From: Deltaproteobacteria bacterium | Lineage (GTDB): Bacteria; Desulfobacterota; UBA8473 | Assembly (NCBI GenBank): GCA_030623035.1 | Contig: JAUXFK010000068.1 | Location: forward strand, 1-12,096 | Direction of reading: 5' to 3' | DNA length: 12,096 bases | In this document: one piece after another, positions 1 through 7,173 of the stretch | Layout: each line of letters opens with the position of its first letter | Numbering within the stretch: position 1 is the stretch's first letter | The notes under the pieces: model-generated | The model's database searches: none | Told to the model about the DNA's origin: nothing | The model's input: only the letters and a program-made list of their open reading frames with translations | Translations under genes and position numbers: made by a program

Positions 1-740
1 CGCGTGCAACTGTTTGAACATCTAAGTGAGTTAAGAAAGAACAGGGGGAAAGATGCGAGTTCTGCACGGTTTAAAATTTGATTGCCGTTGAAGCTTGGCC
101 AGTGCTTTCTGTTTCATAAGGCTAAAATAATACATAGAAACTAAGTTTATAAGACGTTGATGTGAAAAAGAGGCAGAGTCCAATAGGTAACAATATTACT
201 AGTGCATACTTGCAAAAGTTTTGCATATTATTTCCAGATATAACCTTCTGGGATCTATCATGTTTTTTACAATTATTGTGAACCTTATTTATGGCAATTA
301 AACACTAGATTATGCATTAGCCATAGTTGCAAGAATTCATTTGAAGCATGTCTCTGCAGGGTTTGGGTTGACAATCAGGATGTACTATAAGATAATCTTT
401 TTCATTTGTCTGAGCCAGAAGGATAAGTTTTTGAAGATACCAGAATCGAATCCGATTGGGTCGAAAGAAGATGTACAGGAAAAAAGAAAAGGGAATTTTT
501 CAGGGTGAAATTTTACGAGACAATCGATTATTATTCTAAATAAAATGCAGTTATTGTCAAGAAAAATAAGATATTTTGTGATTGTTTAGCCATCTTAAAG
601 AGCTAGCGAGGTTTTAGATTTGAATTGTCTTTTCCATACGGTTTGAGTTAATTTTGGTTAATCCCTGAAGAATTTTGGTCATTCACTTTGTTGACTAAAA
701 TTTCCTTTACAAACATTCGAAAGGAACTTATTATCAGATT
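1..740. other. AT-rich stretch without an intact gene
   Basis: This stretch is visibly richer in A and T than the coding cluster that follows, and stop codons interrupt all frames, so I see no intact gene. Two short fragments hint at a decayed TsaA/TrmO-like gene. One frame at about 400-423 reads FHLSEPEG and then stops. Another at 443-460 reads ESNPIG, similar to the family's conserved R-x-PNPIG stretch. The fragments lie in different frames and at the wrong spacing for an intact gene, so they are weak. A sequence at 578-594 resembles the arm of the palindrome at 9864-9905. No RNA gene was recognised. Confidence 0.5.
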
Positions 741-893
741 GAGATCAATGGTACTCCTCTTTTGGATATTAAGCCATATGTTTAGGATTTCGAGGATACG
801 TCAGGTGCTCATTTAGGATATCTGTCTGGAAAGGTGCATAAGGTTTCAGAGAAAAAGTCCGATGGGCATTTTAAGTATGTATGTATAATGTAA
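741..893 (+). pseudogene. C-terminal remnant of a TsaA/TrmO-like tRNA methyltransferase
   Basis: In the frame that includes 744-746 the translation reads EINGTPLLDIKPYV, then an in-frame TAG at 783-785. It continues as DFEDTSGAHLGYLSGKV and further to a TAA at 891-893. The G-T-P-x-L-D-I-K-P-Y stretch is the hallmark near the C-terminus of the TsaA/TrmO (YaeB, UPF0066) family, whose characterised members N6-methylate t6A37 in tRNA using SAM. The family is usually about 130-230 residues with a conserved N-terminal half. Here no continuous N-terminal part exists and the one conserved block is followed by a stop. I therefore read it as a broken gene. The motif match is what I see; the loss of function is inferred. 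It lies just upstream of the DUF2914 gene, and its end overlaps that gene's likely promoter. Confidence 0.55.
884..889 (+). promoter_or_regulatory. Candidate -10 box before the DUF2914/heme cluster
   Basis: A perfect TATAAT lies 30 bp upstream of the ATG at 920, which would give a short leader that includes the ribosome binding site. The -35 position, 16-18 bp upstream, has no good TTGACA match. This is therefore a candidate only, but it is the best-placed promoter signal for the 920-6960 gene cluster. Confidence 0.35.
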
Positions 894-919
894 CCAATTA
901 AAAAAGGAGGTTTTGTAAA

Positions 920-1396
920 ATGAAAAGATACAAAATTATTCTATTGTTATTGGGTATTTCTCTGTTTCTTACAGTCGGTACTGCTAAGCTCAATGCAGCC
1001 GATGAAGAGATCAAATCCTCTAATGAAGAGATTGTACCCTCTGATAAAGAGATCAAGGCATCCTCTTTAAGTATTAAAGAAGCGGGCCTGGGTGAGGGTG
1101 TTGAGAACCGGACCCTCTTAGGGGCAGGGGATATATTTATGGAAGGTTCAAAGGTGTATTTTTTCACATGGGTTACCGGAGGTAAGCAGGGAGATTATGT
1201 AACCCATGTCTGGATTCATGAAGAAGAGGAAAAATTGAGGATTGAATTGGCTGTTGGGGGCTCATCCTGGCGAACATGGTCATATAAGAACCTGAATCCT
1301 GGTTCCGCCGGAAATTGGTCAGTAGAAGTGCGTGATCCATCTGGGAAGGTCCTTGAGAGCATGAGATTCAAATGCACCTCCAGCGGTTCAAAATGA
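920..1396 (+). CDS. Secreted DUF2914-like protein
   Basis: A 158-residue protein that begins with a typical signal peptide: MKRYK, a hydrophobic core at about 6-20, and a probable cleavage after the Ala residues near 26-27. It should act in the periplasm or outside the inner membrane. Residues 28-49 hold three imperfect 7-8 residue units (DEEIKSS, NEEIVPS, DKEIKASS), probably a flexible acidic linker. Residues 50-153 resemble the DUF2914 domain, with VYFFTW (79-84), THVWIH (95-100), SWRTWSYK (116-123) and GNWSVEVRD (131-139), a small beta-rich fold of unknown function. The start is set by a strong AAGGAGG at about 904-910. It is the first gene of the heme cluster, 30 bp before the cobA/hemD fusion, so it is probably co-transcribed. 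No metal- or heme-binding motif is obvious; the single cysteine (151) is not in a CxxCH. A DUF2914 assignment from memory is likely but not proven. Confidence 0.8.
   Translation: MKRYKIILLLLGISLFLTVGTAKLNAADEEIKSSNEEIVPSDKEIKASSLSIKEAGLGEGVENRTLLGAGDIFMEGSKVYFFTWVTGGKQGDYVTHVWIHEEEEKLRIELAVGGSSWRTWSYKNLNPGSAGNWSVEVRDPSGKVLESMRFKCTSSGSK
1001..1066 (+). repeat. Three tandem imperfect 21-24 bp units inside the DUF2914 gene
   Basis: Units lie at 1001-1021, 1022-1042 and 1043-1066. Each contains GA(T)xAAGAGAT followed by a CCTCT end, and they encode the acidic repeats just after the signal peptide. The copies differ at several bases, so they look like an old duplication in a linker and not a recent slippage tract. 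Confidence 0.7.
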
Positions 1397-1415
1397 GAAG
1401 GAAAAGATTGAGGAT

Positions 1416-1424
1416 GGAGAGGAG
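1416..1424 (+). promoter_or_regulatory. Ribosome binding site supporting a TTG start
   Basis: GGAGAGGAG lies just upstream of the TTG at 1427. No in-frame ATG gives the expected N-terminus. From this TTG the protein begins MKKGIVYLIGAGPGDPG, exactly where the methyltransferase family begins, so the rare start codon is well supported. Confidence 0.7.
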
Positions 1425-1426
1425 AC

Positions 1427-2953
1427 TTGAAAAAAGGAATTGTCTATCTTATAGGTGCAGGCCCGGGTGATCCTGGTTTGATCACGCTAAAGGGCATAGA
1501 GTGTATTAGAAAGGCAGATGTAGTTGTCTATGATTACCTGGCCAATCCTGATTTACTTGAATATGTTAAAGAGGGTGCCGAACTTATCTATGTGGGAAAA
1601 AAAAGTGGGTGTAGTGTTTGTTCCCAATCTCAGATAAACAGTATTGTCATCCAAAAGGCAAATGAAGGCAAGGTTATCGCCCGTCTTAAAGGAGGTGACC
1701 CCTTTATATTTGGCAGAGGCGGGGAAGAGGCGGAAGAGTTGGCTGCCGGCGGACTCTGTTTTGAGATAGTCCCAGGCGTAACTTCTGCTATCTCTGTTCC
1801 GGCCTATGCTGGTATTCCTCTTACTCATCGAGGTATTACATCGACTGTAGCCTTTATAACCGGCCATGAGGATCCAAAAAAAGATGACTCCGATATTGAT
1901 TGGGAAAAAATCTCAACGGGTGCCGGGACGCTGGTATTCCTCATGGGCGTTAAGAACCTCCCAAAGATCGTAAAGAACCTTGTGGTAAACGGCAGGGATT
2001 CCAAAACCCCGGTAGCCCTTATTAGATGGGGAACACTTGGGAAACAGGAAACCCTGATAGGTAATTTGGAGACGATTGTTGAACTGGCAAAGAAGAAAAA
2101 CTTTTCCCCGCCTGCGGTCTTTGTTGTCGGAGACGTTGTTAATTTGAGGGGAAAATTGAATTGGTTTGAAACGAAACCATTATTTGGTAGAAAGATCGTA
2201 GTGGCACGGGCCAGAAGCCAGGCAAGTGAATTTTGTAACCTCCTTAGGGGATATGGGGCCGTGCCTATTGAATTCCCTACGATTGATGTGCAACCACCGG
2301 ACAGTTTTGATGCATTGGATAATGCGATTGACAGTTTAGAGGGGTATGATTGGCTGGTCTTGACAAGTGTTAATGGCGTAAAGTCTTTCTTTAAAAGATT
2401 GAAGGTAAAAGGGAGGGACATAAGAGATTTAAAGGGTATAAAGATATGTGCAATTGGACCAAGAACTGCACAAGAGATAGAGATGATGGGCATTAAGATT
2501 GACTTTTTGCCCAGGGAATACATAGCTGAAGCAATTGCTGAAGGTCTGAATGATAGGGGTGTTAAGGGAAAGAAATTTCTCTTGCCAAGGGCAAAAGAGG
2601 CAAGAGAGGTACTTCCAGATGAAATACGTAAGTCAGGCGGGGTTGTTGATGTCGTACCTGCATATGAGAATGTTAAACCTGCGAAAGATAAAGAAGCCTT
2701 AGAAAGGCTTTTCATGGAAGGGGCAATCGATCTTGTCACCTTTACAAGCTCTTCAACGGTCAGAAACTTCGCTGAAGTTTTTGACAAAAAGAAGCTTTCA
2801 GGGTTTGTAGAAGGGGTAACTGTAGCGAGTATAGGCCCAATAACTGCAAAGACAGCGAGCCAGTATGGGATTGAGACCCATATTATGCCGGAGAAGTATA
2901 CTATACCTGATCTAACAGAGGCGATTGTAGATTATTTCTTTCACCTTTCTTGA
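1427..2953 (+). CDS. cobA/hemD: Uroporphyrinogen-III C-methyltransferase / uroporphyrinogen-III synthase fusion (CobA-HemD)
   Basis: A bifunctional 508-residue tetrapyrrole enzyme. Residues 1-245 are a SAM-dependent methyltransferase that converts uroporphyrinogen III to precorrin-2. Its signatures are GAGPGDPGLIT (10-20), RLKGGDPFIFGRGGEE (86-101), VPGVTSA (115-121), PLTHRG (131-136) and FLMGV (171-175). Residues about 250-505 match uroporphyrinogen-III synthase, which cyclises hydroxymethylbilane, with TSVNGV (313-318) and FTSSSTVRNF (439-448) in its two halves. The fusion channels hydroxymethylbilane directly towards precorrin-2 and siroheme, as in many anaerobes. There is no CysG-type dehydrogenase/ferrochelatase domain, so that step must be encoded elsewhere. 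Translation starts at a TTG with a good ribosome binding site. It lies 30 bp after the DUF2914 gene and 67 bp before ahbC. Both domains look intact. Confidence 0.95.
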   Translation: MKKGIVYLIGAGPGDPGLITLKGIECIRKADVVVYDYLANPDLLEYVKEGAELIYVGKKSGCSVCSQSQINSIVIQKANEGKVIARLKGGDPFIFGRGGEEAEELAAGGLCFEIVPGVTSAISVPAYAGIPLTHRGITSTVAFITGHEDPKKDDSDIDWEKISTGAGTLVFLMGVKNLPKIVKNLVVNGRDSKTPVALIRWGTLGKQETLIGNLETIVELAKKKNFSPPAVFVVGDVVNLRGKLNWFETKPLFGRKIVVARARSQASEFCNLLRGYGAVPIEFPTIDVQPPDSFDALDNAIDSLEGYDWLVLTSVNGVKSFFKRLKVKGRDIRDLKGIKICAIGPRTAQEIEMMGIKIDFLPREYIAEAIAEGLNDRGVKGKKFLLPRAKEAREVLPDEIRKSGGVVDVVPAYENVKPAKDKEALERLFMEGAIDLVTFTSSSTVRNFAEVFDKKKLSGFVEGVTVASIGPITAKTASQYGIETHIMPEKYTIPDLTEAIVDYFFHLS

Positions 2954-3020
2954 ACTTGAACAAAATTCCTTACATATGGATAGACACAAATAAGTTGATT
3001 GAGTATTTTTAGGATAAAAG

Positions 3021-4211
3021 ATGATTGGAATATCGAAACTGTACTGCGGAGCTATAGAGCCGTCTGATGCATTGAGATACGGCAGGGAGTCTGAAAGACT
3101 TCCCTCTCATCTCCTGCAATTTTCAAAGGATAAAAAGCCGGTTGTGGTCTGGAACGTAAGCAGGAGATGCAACCTGAGATGTGTTCACTGTTATTCGAAT
3201 TCCAGGGACATTGCGTATGAGGGTGAACTGACCACAAAGGAGGGGATAGCTCTCATCGATGACCTGGCAGATTTCGGCGCTCCTGTTATGCTGTTTTCAG
3301 GTGGAGAGCCTCTTATGAGAAAGGACATTATGCAACTGGCCGGGTATGCCACCAAAAAGGGAATGAGGGCTGTTATTTCAACTAACGGTACCTTGATAAC
3401 AAAAGAGGTTGCAAAAAAGTTGAGATCTACGGGACTTTCTTATGTAGGGGTGAGTATCGACGGGATAGGAGAGACCAATGACAGGTTTCGTGGAGTAAGC
3501 GGCGCATTTGATGCTGCAATACGTGGCATCAGAAACTGCAAAGAGCAGGGCATCAAAGTAGGACTCCGGTTTACAATAAATAGGCGAAATGTCCATGATA
3601 TAAAACGGATATTCAGGCTTTTAGAAGATGAGGATATACCGAGGGTCTGTTTTTACCATCTGGTATATGCAGGACGGGGGAGTAAGTTGGTAGATGAAGA
3701 CCTTTCCCATGGAGAAACACGCCGGGTAGTCGATCTGATAATAGATGAAACAAAGTCGTTTTTTGATAGAGGGATGCCAAAAGAGGTGCTCACTGTAGAT
3801 AACCATGCAGATGGGGTGTATCTGTATCTCAGAGTATTAAAGGAAGACCCAGTGCGATCGGAGAAGGTCTTAGAGCTTTTAAGGATGAATGAAGGGAATA
3901 ACTCCGGCAGGGGCATAGGCTGTGTTAGCTGGGACGGTTCTGTCCATGCGGATCAGTTTTGGAGGCATTATTCCTTTGGAAATATAAGGGAAAGAAGATT
4001 TAGTGAGATATGGACAGATACATCGAATGAGTTGATGGCAAAACTAAAGGATAAAAAGTCTTATGTAAAGGGAAGGTGTGCGAGCTGTAAGTGGCTGGAT
4101 ATATGTGGGGGCAACTTTCGTGTGAGGGCAGAGGCTGTTAATTCTGACATCTGGTCTCCCGATCCGGCATGTTATCTTACTGATGCAGAGATAGGAATAG
4201 AGCCCAATTAG
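3021..4211 (+). CDS. ahbC: Radical SAM 12,18-didecarboxysiroheme deacetylase (AhbC)
   Basis: A 396-residue radical SAM protein with a SPASM-like C-terminus. The SAM/4Fe-4S motif is C50-x3-C54-x2-C57 within SRRCNLRCVHCYS, followed by SGGEP (93-97). Cysteines 301, 353, 356, 362 and 384 (CASCKWLDICGG region) probably bind an auxiliary cluster. The N-terminus, MIGISKLYCGAIEPSDALRYG, matches my memory of AhbC. In the siroheme-dependent pathway AhbC removes the two acetate side chains of didecarboxysiroheme to give Fe-coproporphyrin III, acting in the cytoplasm under anoxic conditions. Placement with cobA/hemD, hemB and ahbD agrees with that. The start is ATG 3021 with a weak AGGAT five bases upstream. 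The related NirJ of heme d1 synthesis is the main alternative, but no other heme d1 genes are visible. Confidence 0.88.
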   Translation: MIGISKLYCGAIEPSDALRYGRESERLPSHLLQFSKDKKPVVVWNVSRRCNLRCVHCYSNSRDIAYEGELTTKEGIALIDDLADFGAPVMLFSGGEPLMRKDIMQLAGYATKKGMRAVISTNGTLITKEVAKKLRSTGLSYVGVSIDGIGETNDRFRGVSGAFDAAIRGIRNCKEQGIKVGLRFTINRRNVHDIKRIFRLLEDEDIPRVCFYHLVYAGRGSKLVDEDLSHGETRRVVDLIIDETKSFFDRGMPKEVLTVDNHADGVYLYLRVLKEDPVRSEKVLELLRMNEGNNSGRGIGCVSWDGSVHADQFWRHYSFGNIRERRFSEIWTDTSNELMAKLKDKKSYVKGRCASCKWLDICGGNFRVRAEAVNSDIWSPDPACYLTDAEIGIEPN

Positions 4212-4240
4212 AATACCCCTTTTTTAAAATGGATGAGCAG

Positions 4241-4245
4241 AGGAG
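4241..4245 (+). promoter_or_regulatory. Ribosome binding site that decides the hemB start
   Basis: AGGAG lies 7 bases before ATG 4253. An earlier in-frame ATG at 4229 follows a run of T and A with no ribosome binding site. The later start also gives the MxFPxxRxRRLRKNE beginning usual for HemB. Confidence 0.65.
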
Positions 4246-4252
4246 TCTGGCC

Positions 4253-5227
4253 ATGATATTCCCGGATTACCGTGCAAGAAGGTTGAGAAAGAATGAGCGA
4301 TTTAGAAGAATGATAAGAGAAACAACTCTTTCGGTTGATGACTTTATATATCCCCTCTTTGTTACGCATGGAAAAGGGGTAAAAAGACCGATCGAATCGA
4401 TGCCTGGAATATTCCAGTTGTCCATAGATCTTCTTGCCAGGGAGGTAAAGGAAGTCGATGAGTTGGGCATCCCTGCTGTTTTACTCTTTGGTATACCTAA
4501 AAAGAAAGACGAAGCAGGTTCAGAGGCTTATGCAAAGAGTGGCATAATACAAAAGGCCATTAAAGAGATAAAGGGCAGGGTGCCTGAAATAATAGTCATT
4601 ACAGATGTGTGTCTCTGTGAATATACAAGCCACGGTCACTGCGGTATAATAAAAGACGGAGATGTAGATAATGATTCCACTTTGGAATTATTATCTAAGA
4701 TGGCCTTATCCCATGTAGAGGCAGGTGCGGATATGGTAGCCCCTTCTGATATGATGGACGGGAGGGTGTCAGAGATAAGGGAATGCCTCGATGATAATGC
4801 CTACGAAGGAATTCCTATCATGTCCTATGCTGCCAAGTATGCTTCTGGTTTCTATGGACCTTTTAGAGAGGCAGCGAAGTCTTATCCCCAGTTTGGTGAT
4901 CGAAGATCCTACCAGATGGACCCTGCCAATTCCGATGAGGCTATCCGTGAAGTGAGCCTTGATGTAGAGGAGGGTGCTGATATTATAATGGTAAAACCGG
5001 CCATTGCTTATCTGGATATTATCTGTCGCATTAAAGAGGAGTTTGACCTTCCGGTGGCTGCCTACAACGTGAGTGGTGAATATGCCATGGTAAAGGCTGC
5101 CGGCAAGTTTGGCTGGATTGACGAAGAAAAGGTGATGATGGAATGCCTCCTGAGCATTAAAAGGGCAGGTGCAGATATAATAGTTACATATTTTGCGAAA
5201 GAAGCTGCGAAGATAATCAATGAATAA
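4253..5227 (+). CDS. hemB: Delta-aminolevulinic acid dehydratase (porphobilinogen synthase)
   Basis: HemB condenses two 5-aminolevulinate molecules to porphobilinogen in the cytoplasm, the first common step of tetrapyrrole synthesis. From ATG 4253 the protein has 324 residues, the usual length. An upstream in-frame ATG at 4229 would add eight residues but lacks a ribosome binding site. Counting from 4253, the three-cysteine metal site is C120, C122 and C130 in DVCLCEYTSHGHCG. This marks the zinc-type enzyme as opposed to the aspartate-rich, magnesium-only type. The two Schiff-base lysines are K195 in SYAAKYAS and K248 in MVKPAIAYL. It follows ahbC by 41 bp and overlaps ahbD by 8 bp, so the two are probably translationally coupled. 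No defects are visible. Confidence 0.96.
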   Translation: MIFPDYRARRLRKNERFRRMIRETTLSVDDFIYPLFVTHGKGVKRPIESMPGIFQLSIDLLAREVKEVDELGIPAVLLFGIPKKKDEAGSEAYAKSGIIQKAIKEIKGRVPEIIVITDVCLCEYTSHGHCGIIKDGDVDNDSTLELLSKMALSHVEAGADMVAPSDMMDGRVSEIRECLDDNAYEGIPIMSYAAKYASGFYGPFREAAKSYPQFGDRRSYQMDPANSDEAIREVSLDVEEGADIIMVKPAIAYLDIICRIKEEFDLPVAAYNVSGEYAMVKAAGKFGWIDEEKVMMECLLSIKRAGADIIVTYFAKEAAKIINE

Positions 5228-6296
5228 AAACAGTGACCCTGAATCTAAAACCCCGGAATTAAGAATGATTGCATGGGAGGTTACCAGAAGATGTAACCTT
5301 TCTTGCATACATTGCCGTGCCTCGGCAGATAGGGGGCCTTACCCGGGTGAGTTTTCAACAAAGAGGTGTCTGAGCCTTATAGATGATATTGTGAAGTTCA
5401 GCAACCCTGTGATTATCCTCACCGGTGGAGAGCCGATGATGAGGGAGGATATATTTGAAATCGCCGGATATGGAACCAATAAAGGCCTTCGGATGGTCAT
5501 GGCTCCCAATGGTACTTTAATCGATGAAGAAAACGCGCAAAGGATTGTTGACTCTGGAATCAAGAGGATTAGCATAAGTATAGACGGAGCAGATAGAGAA
5601 AGCCATGATCGTTTTCGTAAGGTTGAAGGGGCATTTGAAGGTGCATTAAGGGGAATAGAGTATGCCAAAAGGGTCGGATTAGAGTTTCAGATAAACACAA
5701 CAGTTACAAGCACAAACCTGAAGGAGCTGCCGGATATTCTTGATTTAGCGATTAAAATTGGGGCTGTTGCGCATCATATTTTTCTTATCGTACCAACAGG
5801 CAGGGCAAAAGAATTAAAGAAAGACAATATCCCGATCCAGGATTATGAAAGAGCACTCCATTGGTTTTATGAAAAGAGGGATCAAGTCCCTATACACCTG
5901 AAGGCTACATGCGCTCCTCACTACTATCGTATCCTTCGACAGAGGGCAAGACAAGAGGGAAAGAAGATAACATTTAAAACCCACGGATTGGATGCACTGA
6001 GTAGGGGGTGCCTTGGCGGTGTGTCCTTCTGTTTTATCTCCCATATAGGGCAAATCCAGCCCTGCGGGTTTCTGGAGCTCAATTGCGGGGATCTTAATGA
6101 CACCGGAATTGAGGATATATGGAACAACTCAAAGATATTTCAATCATTAAGGTATTTTGACGGATACAATGGAAAATGCGGGATATGCGAATATAGGACG
6201 GTTTGTGGAGGATGTAGGGCCAGGGCCTATGAATCAACCGGAGATTATCTAGGAGAAGAGCCATACTGTACTTATCAACCAAAGGGATTGGCTTGA
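5220..6296 (+). CDS. ahbD: Radical SAM heme synthase (AhbD)
   Basis: A 358-residue radical SAM protein with a SPASM/twitch-type C-terminus. C25-x3-C29-x2-C32 (RRCNLSCIHCRA) binds the SAM cluster and GGEP is at 69-72. The C-terminal region is rich in cysteines (231, 264, 271, 282, 289, 320, 323, 329, 332, 350). It includes CGICEYRTVCGGCRARAYE, the pattern I associate with AhbD auxiliary cluster ligands. AhbD oxidatively decarboxylates two propionate groups of Fe-coproporphyrin III to vinyl groups, giving heme b. The ATG at 5220 lies inside the end of hemB, which supports coupled translation. A second in-frame ATG at 5235-5270 range (residue 16, RMIAWE) is possible, but most relatives carry a short lead before AWEVTRRCN. 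NirJ-like or other SPASM maturases are less likely in this setting. Confidence 0.88.
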   Translation: MNKNSDPESKTPELRMIAWEVTRRCNLSCIHCRASADRGPYPGEFSTKRCLSLIDDIVKFSNPVIILTGGEPMMREDIFEIAGYGTNKGLRMVMAPNGTLIDEENAQRIVDSGIKRISISIDGADRESHDRFRKVEGAFEGALRGIEYAKRVGLEFQINTTVTSTNLKELPDILDLAIKIGAVAHHIFLIVPTGRAKELKKDNIPIQDYERALHWFYEKRDQVPIHLKATCAPHYYRILRQRARQEGKKITFKTHGLDALSRGCLGGVSFCFISHIGQIQPCGFLELNCGDLNDTGIEDIWNNSKIFQSLRYFDGYNGKCGICEYRTVCGGCRARAYESTGDYLGEEPYCTYQPKGLA

Positions 6297-6309
6297 GATT
6301 TTGCGAAGC

Positions 6310-6316
6310 AGGAGGG
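6310..6316 (+). promoter_or_regulatory. Ribosome binding site of the metallo-hydrolase gene
   Basis: AGGAGGG lies 5 bases before ATG 6322. It makes that ATG the likely start in preference to the in-frame TTG at 6301, which would place this motif inside the coding region. Confidence 0.75.
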
Positions 6317-6321
6317 CAGAT

Positions 6322-6960
6322 ATGAGTACTTTAATAAACAATGAAAATATCCGTATTGAAGGACTCCAATTGGGTCCTTATGGTACCAATGCTTATGTGG
6401 TGAGGTGCCAGGCGACCGGGGATAGCCTGGTAGTAGATACCCCGGGAGGGGCTGGGGAGATTCAGATGCAATTAAAAGGTACCAACCCCAGGTATATATT
6501 GATAACCCACAACCACTTTGACCACCTGGGAGCCCTCAGTGAGCTGGAGTCTGCCTTGAGGGTTCCTGTAGCTGCTCATGCATCCGATGCCTCAGGTTTG
6601 CCGGTGCAGCCGTCTATCCTTTTGAACGATGGAGACATCTTACCCCTGGGAAATCTTGAGGTGAAGGTGCTGCATACCCCGGGTCACACACCGGGCAGCC
6701 TGTGCTTCCTGATAGGGGGTTACTTGCTTTCTGGTGATACTATCTTTCCAGGTGGGCCGGGAAAGACAGTCTCTCCTTTGCGTTTCAAAGAGATCGTTGA
6801 GTCGATAAAGAGCAAGATATTTGTATTGCCGGATGATACATTAGTGTATCCCGGCCATGGAGATACCACAATTTTGAGGAAAGAGAAAGCCGAATTTGCT
6901 GCATTCTCTTCTCAATCGCATCCTGATCTATGCGGGGATGTGCTCTGGCTTGAATCATAG
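6322..6960 (+). CDS. Metallo-beta-lactamase-fold hydrolase (glyoxalase II-like)
   Basis: A 212-residue cytoplasmic protein of the glyoxalase II/YcbL branch of the metallo-beta-lactamase superfamily. Metal ligands are visible in order: H63, H65, D67 and H68 in THNHFDHLG, H122 in TPGHTPGS, D139 in SGDT, and H179 in YPGHGD. This is a full two-metal site, so it should be an active hydrolase, probably on a thioester or similar small molecule. There is no signal peptide, no flavodiiron domain and no rhodanese domain. It starts 25 bp after ahbD with its own strong ribosome binding site and closes the cluster, since a repeat element follows immediately. Its substrate cannot be read from sequence. A link to heme synthesis is suggested only by position. 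Confidence 0.85.
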   Translation: MSTLINNENIRIEGLQLGPYGTNAYVVRCQATGDSLVVDTPGGAGEIQMQLKGTNPRYILITHNHFDHLGALSELESALRVPVAAHASDASGLPVQPSILLNDGDILPLGNLEVKVLHTPGHTPGSLCFLIGGYLLSGDTIFPGGPGKTVSPLRFKEIVESIKSKIFVLPDDTLVYPGHGDTTILRKEKAEFAAFSSQSHPDLCGDVLWLES

Positions 6961-6966
6961 AAAACG

Positions 6967-7169
6967 CGTAACTACTCAGGTTCAAAGTTCCGGGGTTCAC
7001 GGTTCAAGGTTAAACTGATAAAACAAGGGTTCGATTCCGAGACGAATTCGGAGTTTATCCGGTTCTTGCGATACGCCAGGCAGTTTTACACGAAAGTCCA
7101 GAGTGAACCCTATGTCACCCTGGATGCATCCAACCGTGAACCTTGAACCTGACAACCTGAATAGTTACG
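6967..7169. mobile_element. 203-bp non-coding element with 16-bp terminal inverted repeats
   Basis: The left end CGTAACTACTCAGGTT (6967-6982) and the right end AACCTGAATAGTTACG (7154-7169) are inverted copies with one mismatch. Further inside, GGTTCACGGTTCAAGGTT is mirrored by AACCGTGAACCTTGAACC. The 6-mer AAAACG occurs immediately on both sides (6961-6966 and 7170-7175), which could be a target duplication. However, other members of this family are also preceded by GAAAAC, so it may instead belong to the repeat. No transposase or convincing coding region lies inside. It looks like a MITE-type or similar non-autonomous element and sits directly after the heme cluster. Confidence 0.6.
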
Positions 7170-7173
7170 AAAA

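Noticed and set aside
1..25. Possible repeat end at the left window edge (GCAACTGTTTGAAC resembling AACTGTTTAGCC)
   Set aside because: The similarity is short and broken by gaps, too weak to call a further family member.
380..510. Small open frame MYYKIIFFICLSQKDKF...
   Set aside because: About 43 codons with no ribosome binding site. It mixes with the supposed remnant of the TsaA-like gene and is more likely chance in decayed sequence.
1825..2787. Long open frame of 320 codons on the minus strand, opposite cobA/hemD
   Set aside because: Its translation is low-complexity, rich in Ser, Thr and Leu, with no recognisable domain, and the plus strand there encodes two clear conserved domains. 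It is a shadow frame.
4769..5308. 179-codon minus-strand open frame opposite hemB/ahbD
   Set aside because: It spans two convincing genes on the other strand and shows no known motif or ribosome binding site context.
7025..7045. GGTTCGATTCC, resembling a tRNA T-loop
   Set aside because: The flanks do not pair as a T-stem, and no anticodon arm or acceptor stem can be built around it. It lies inside the terminal-inverted-repeat element.
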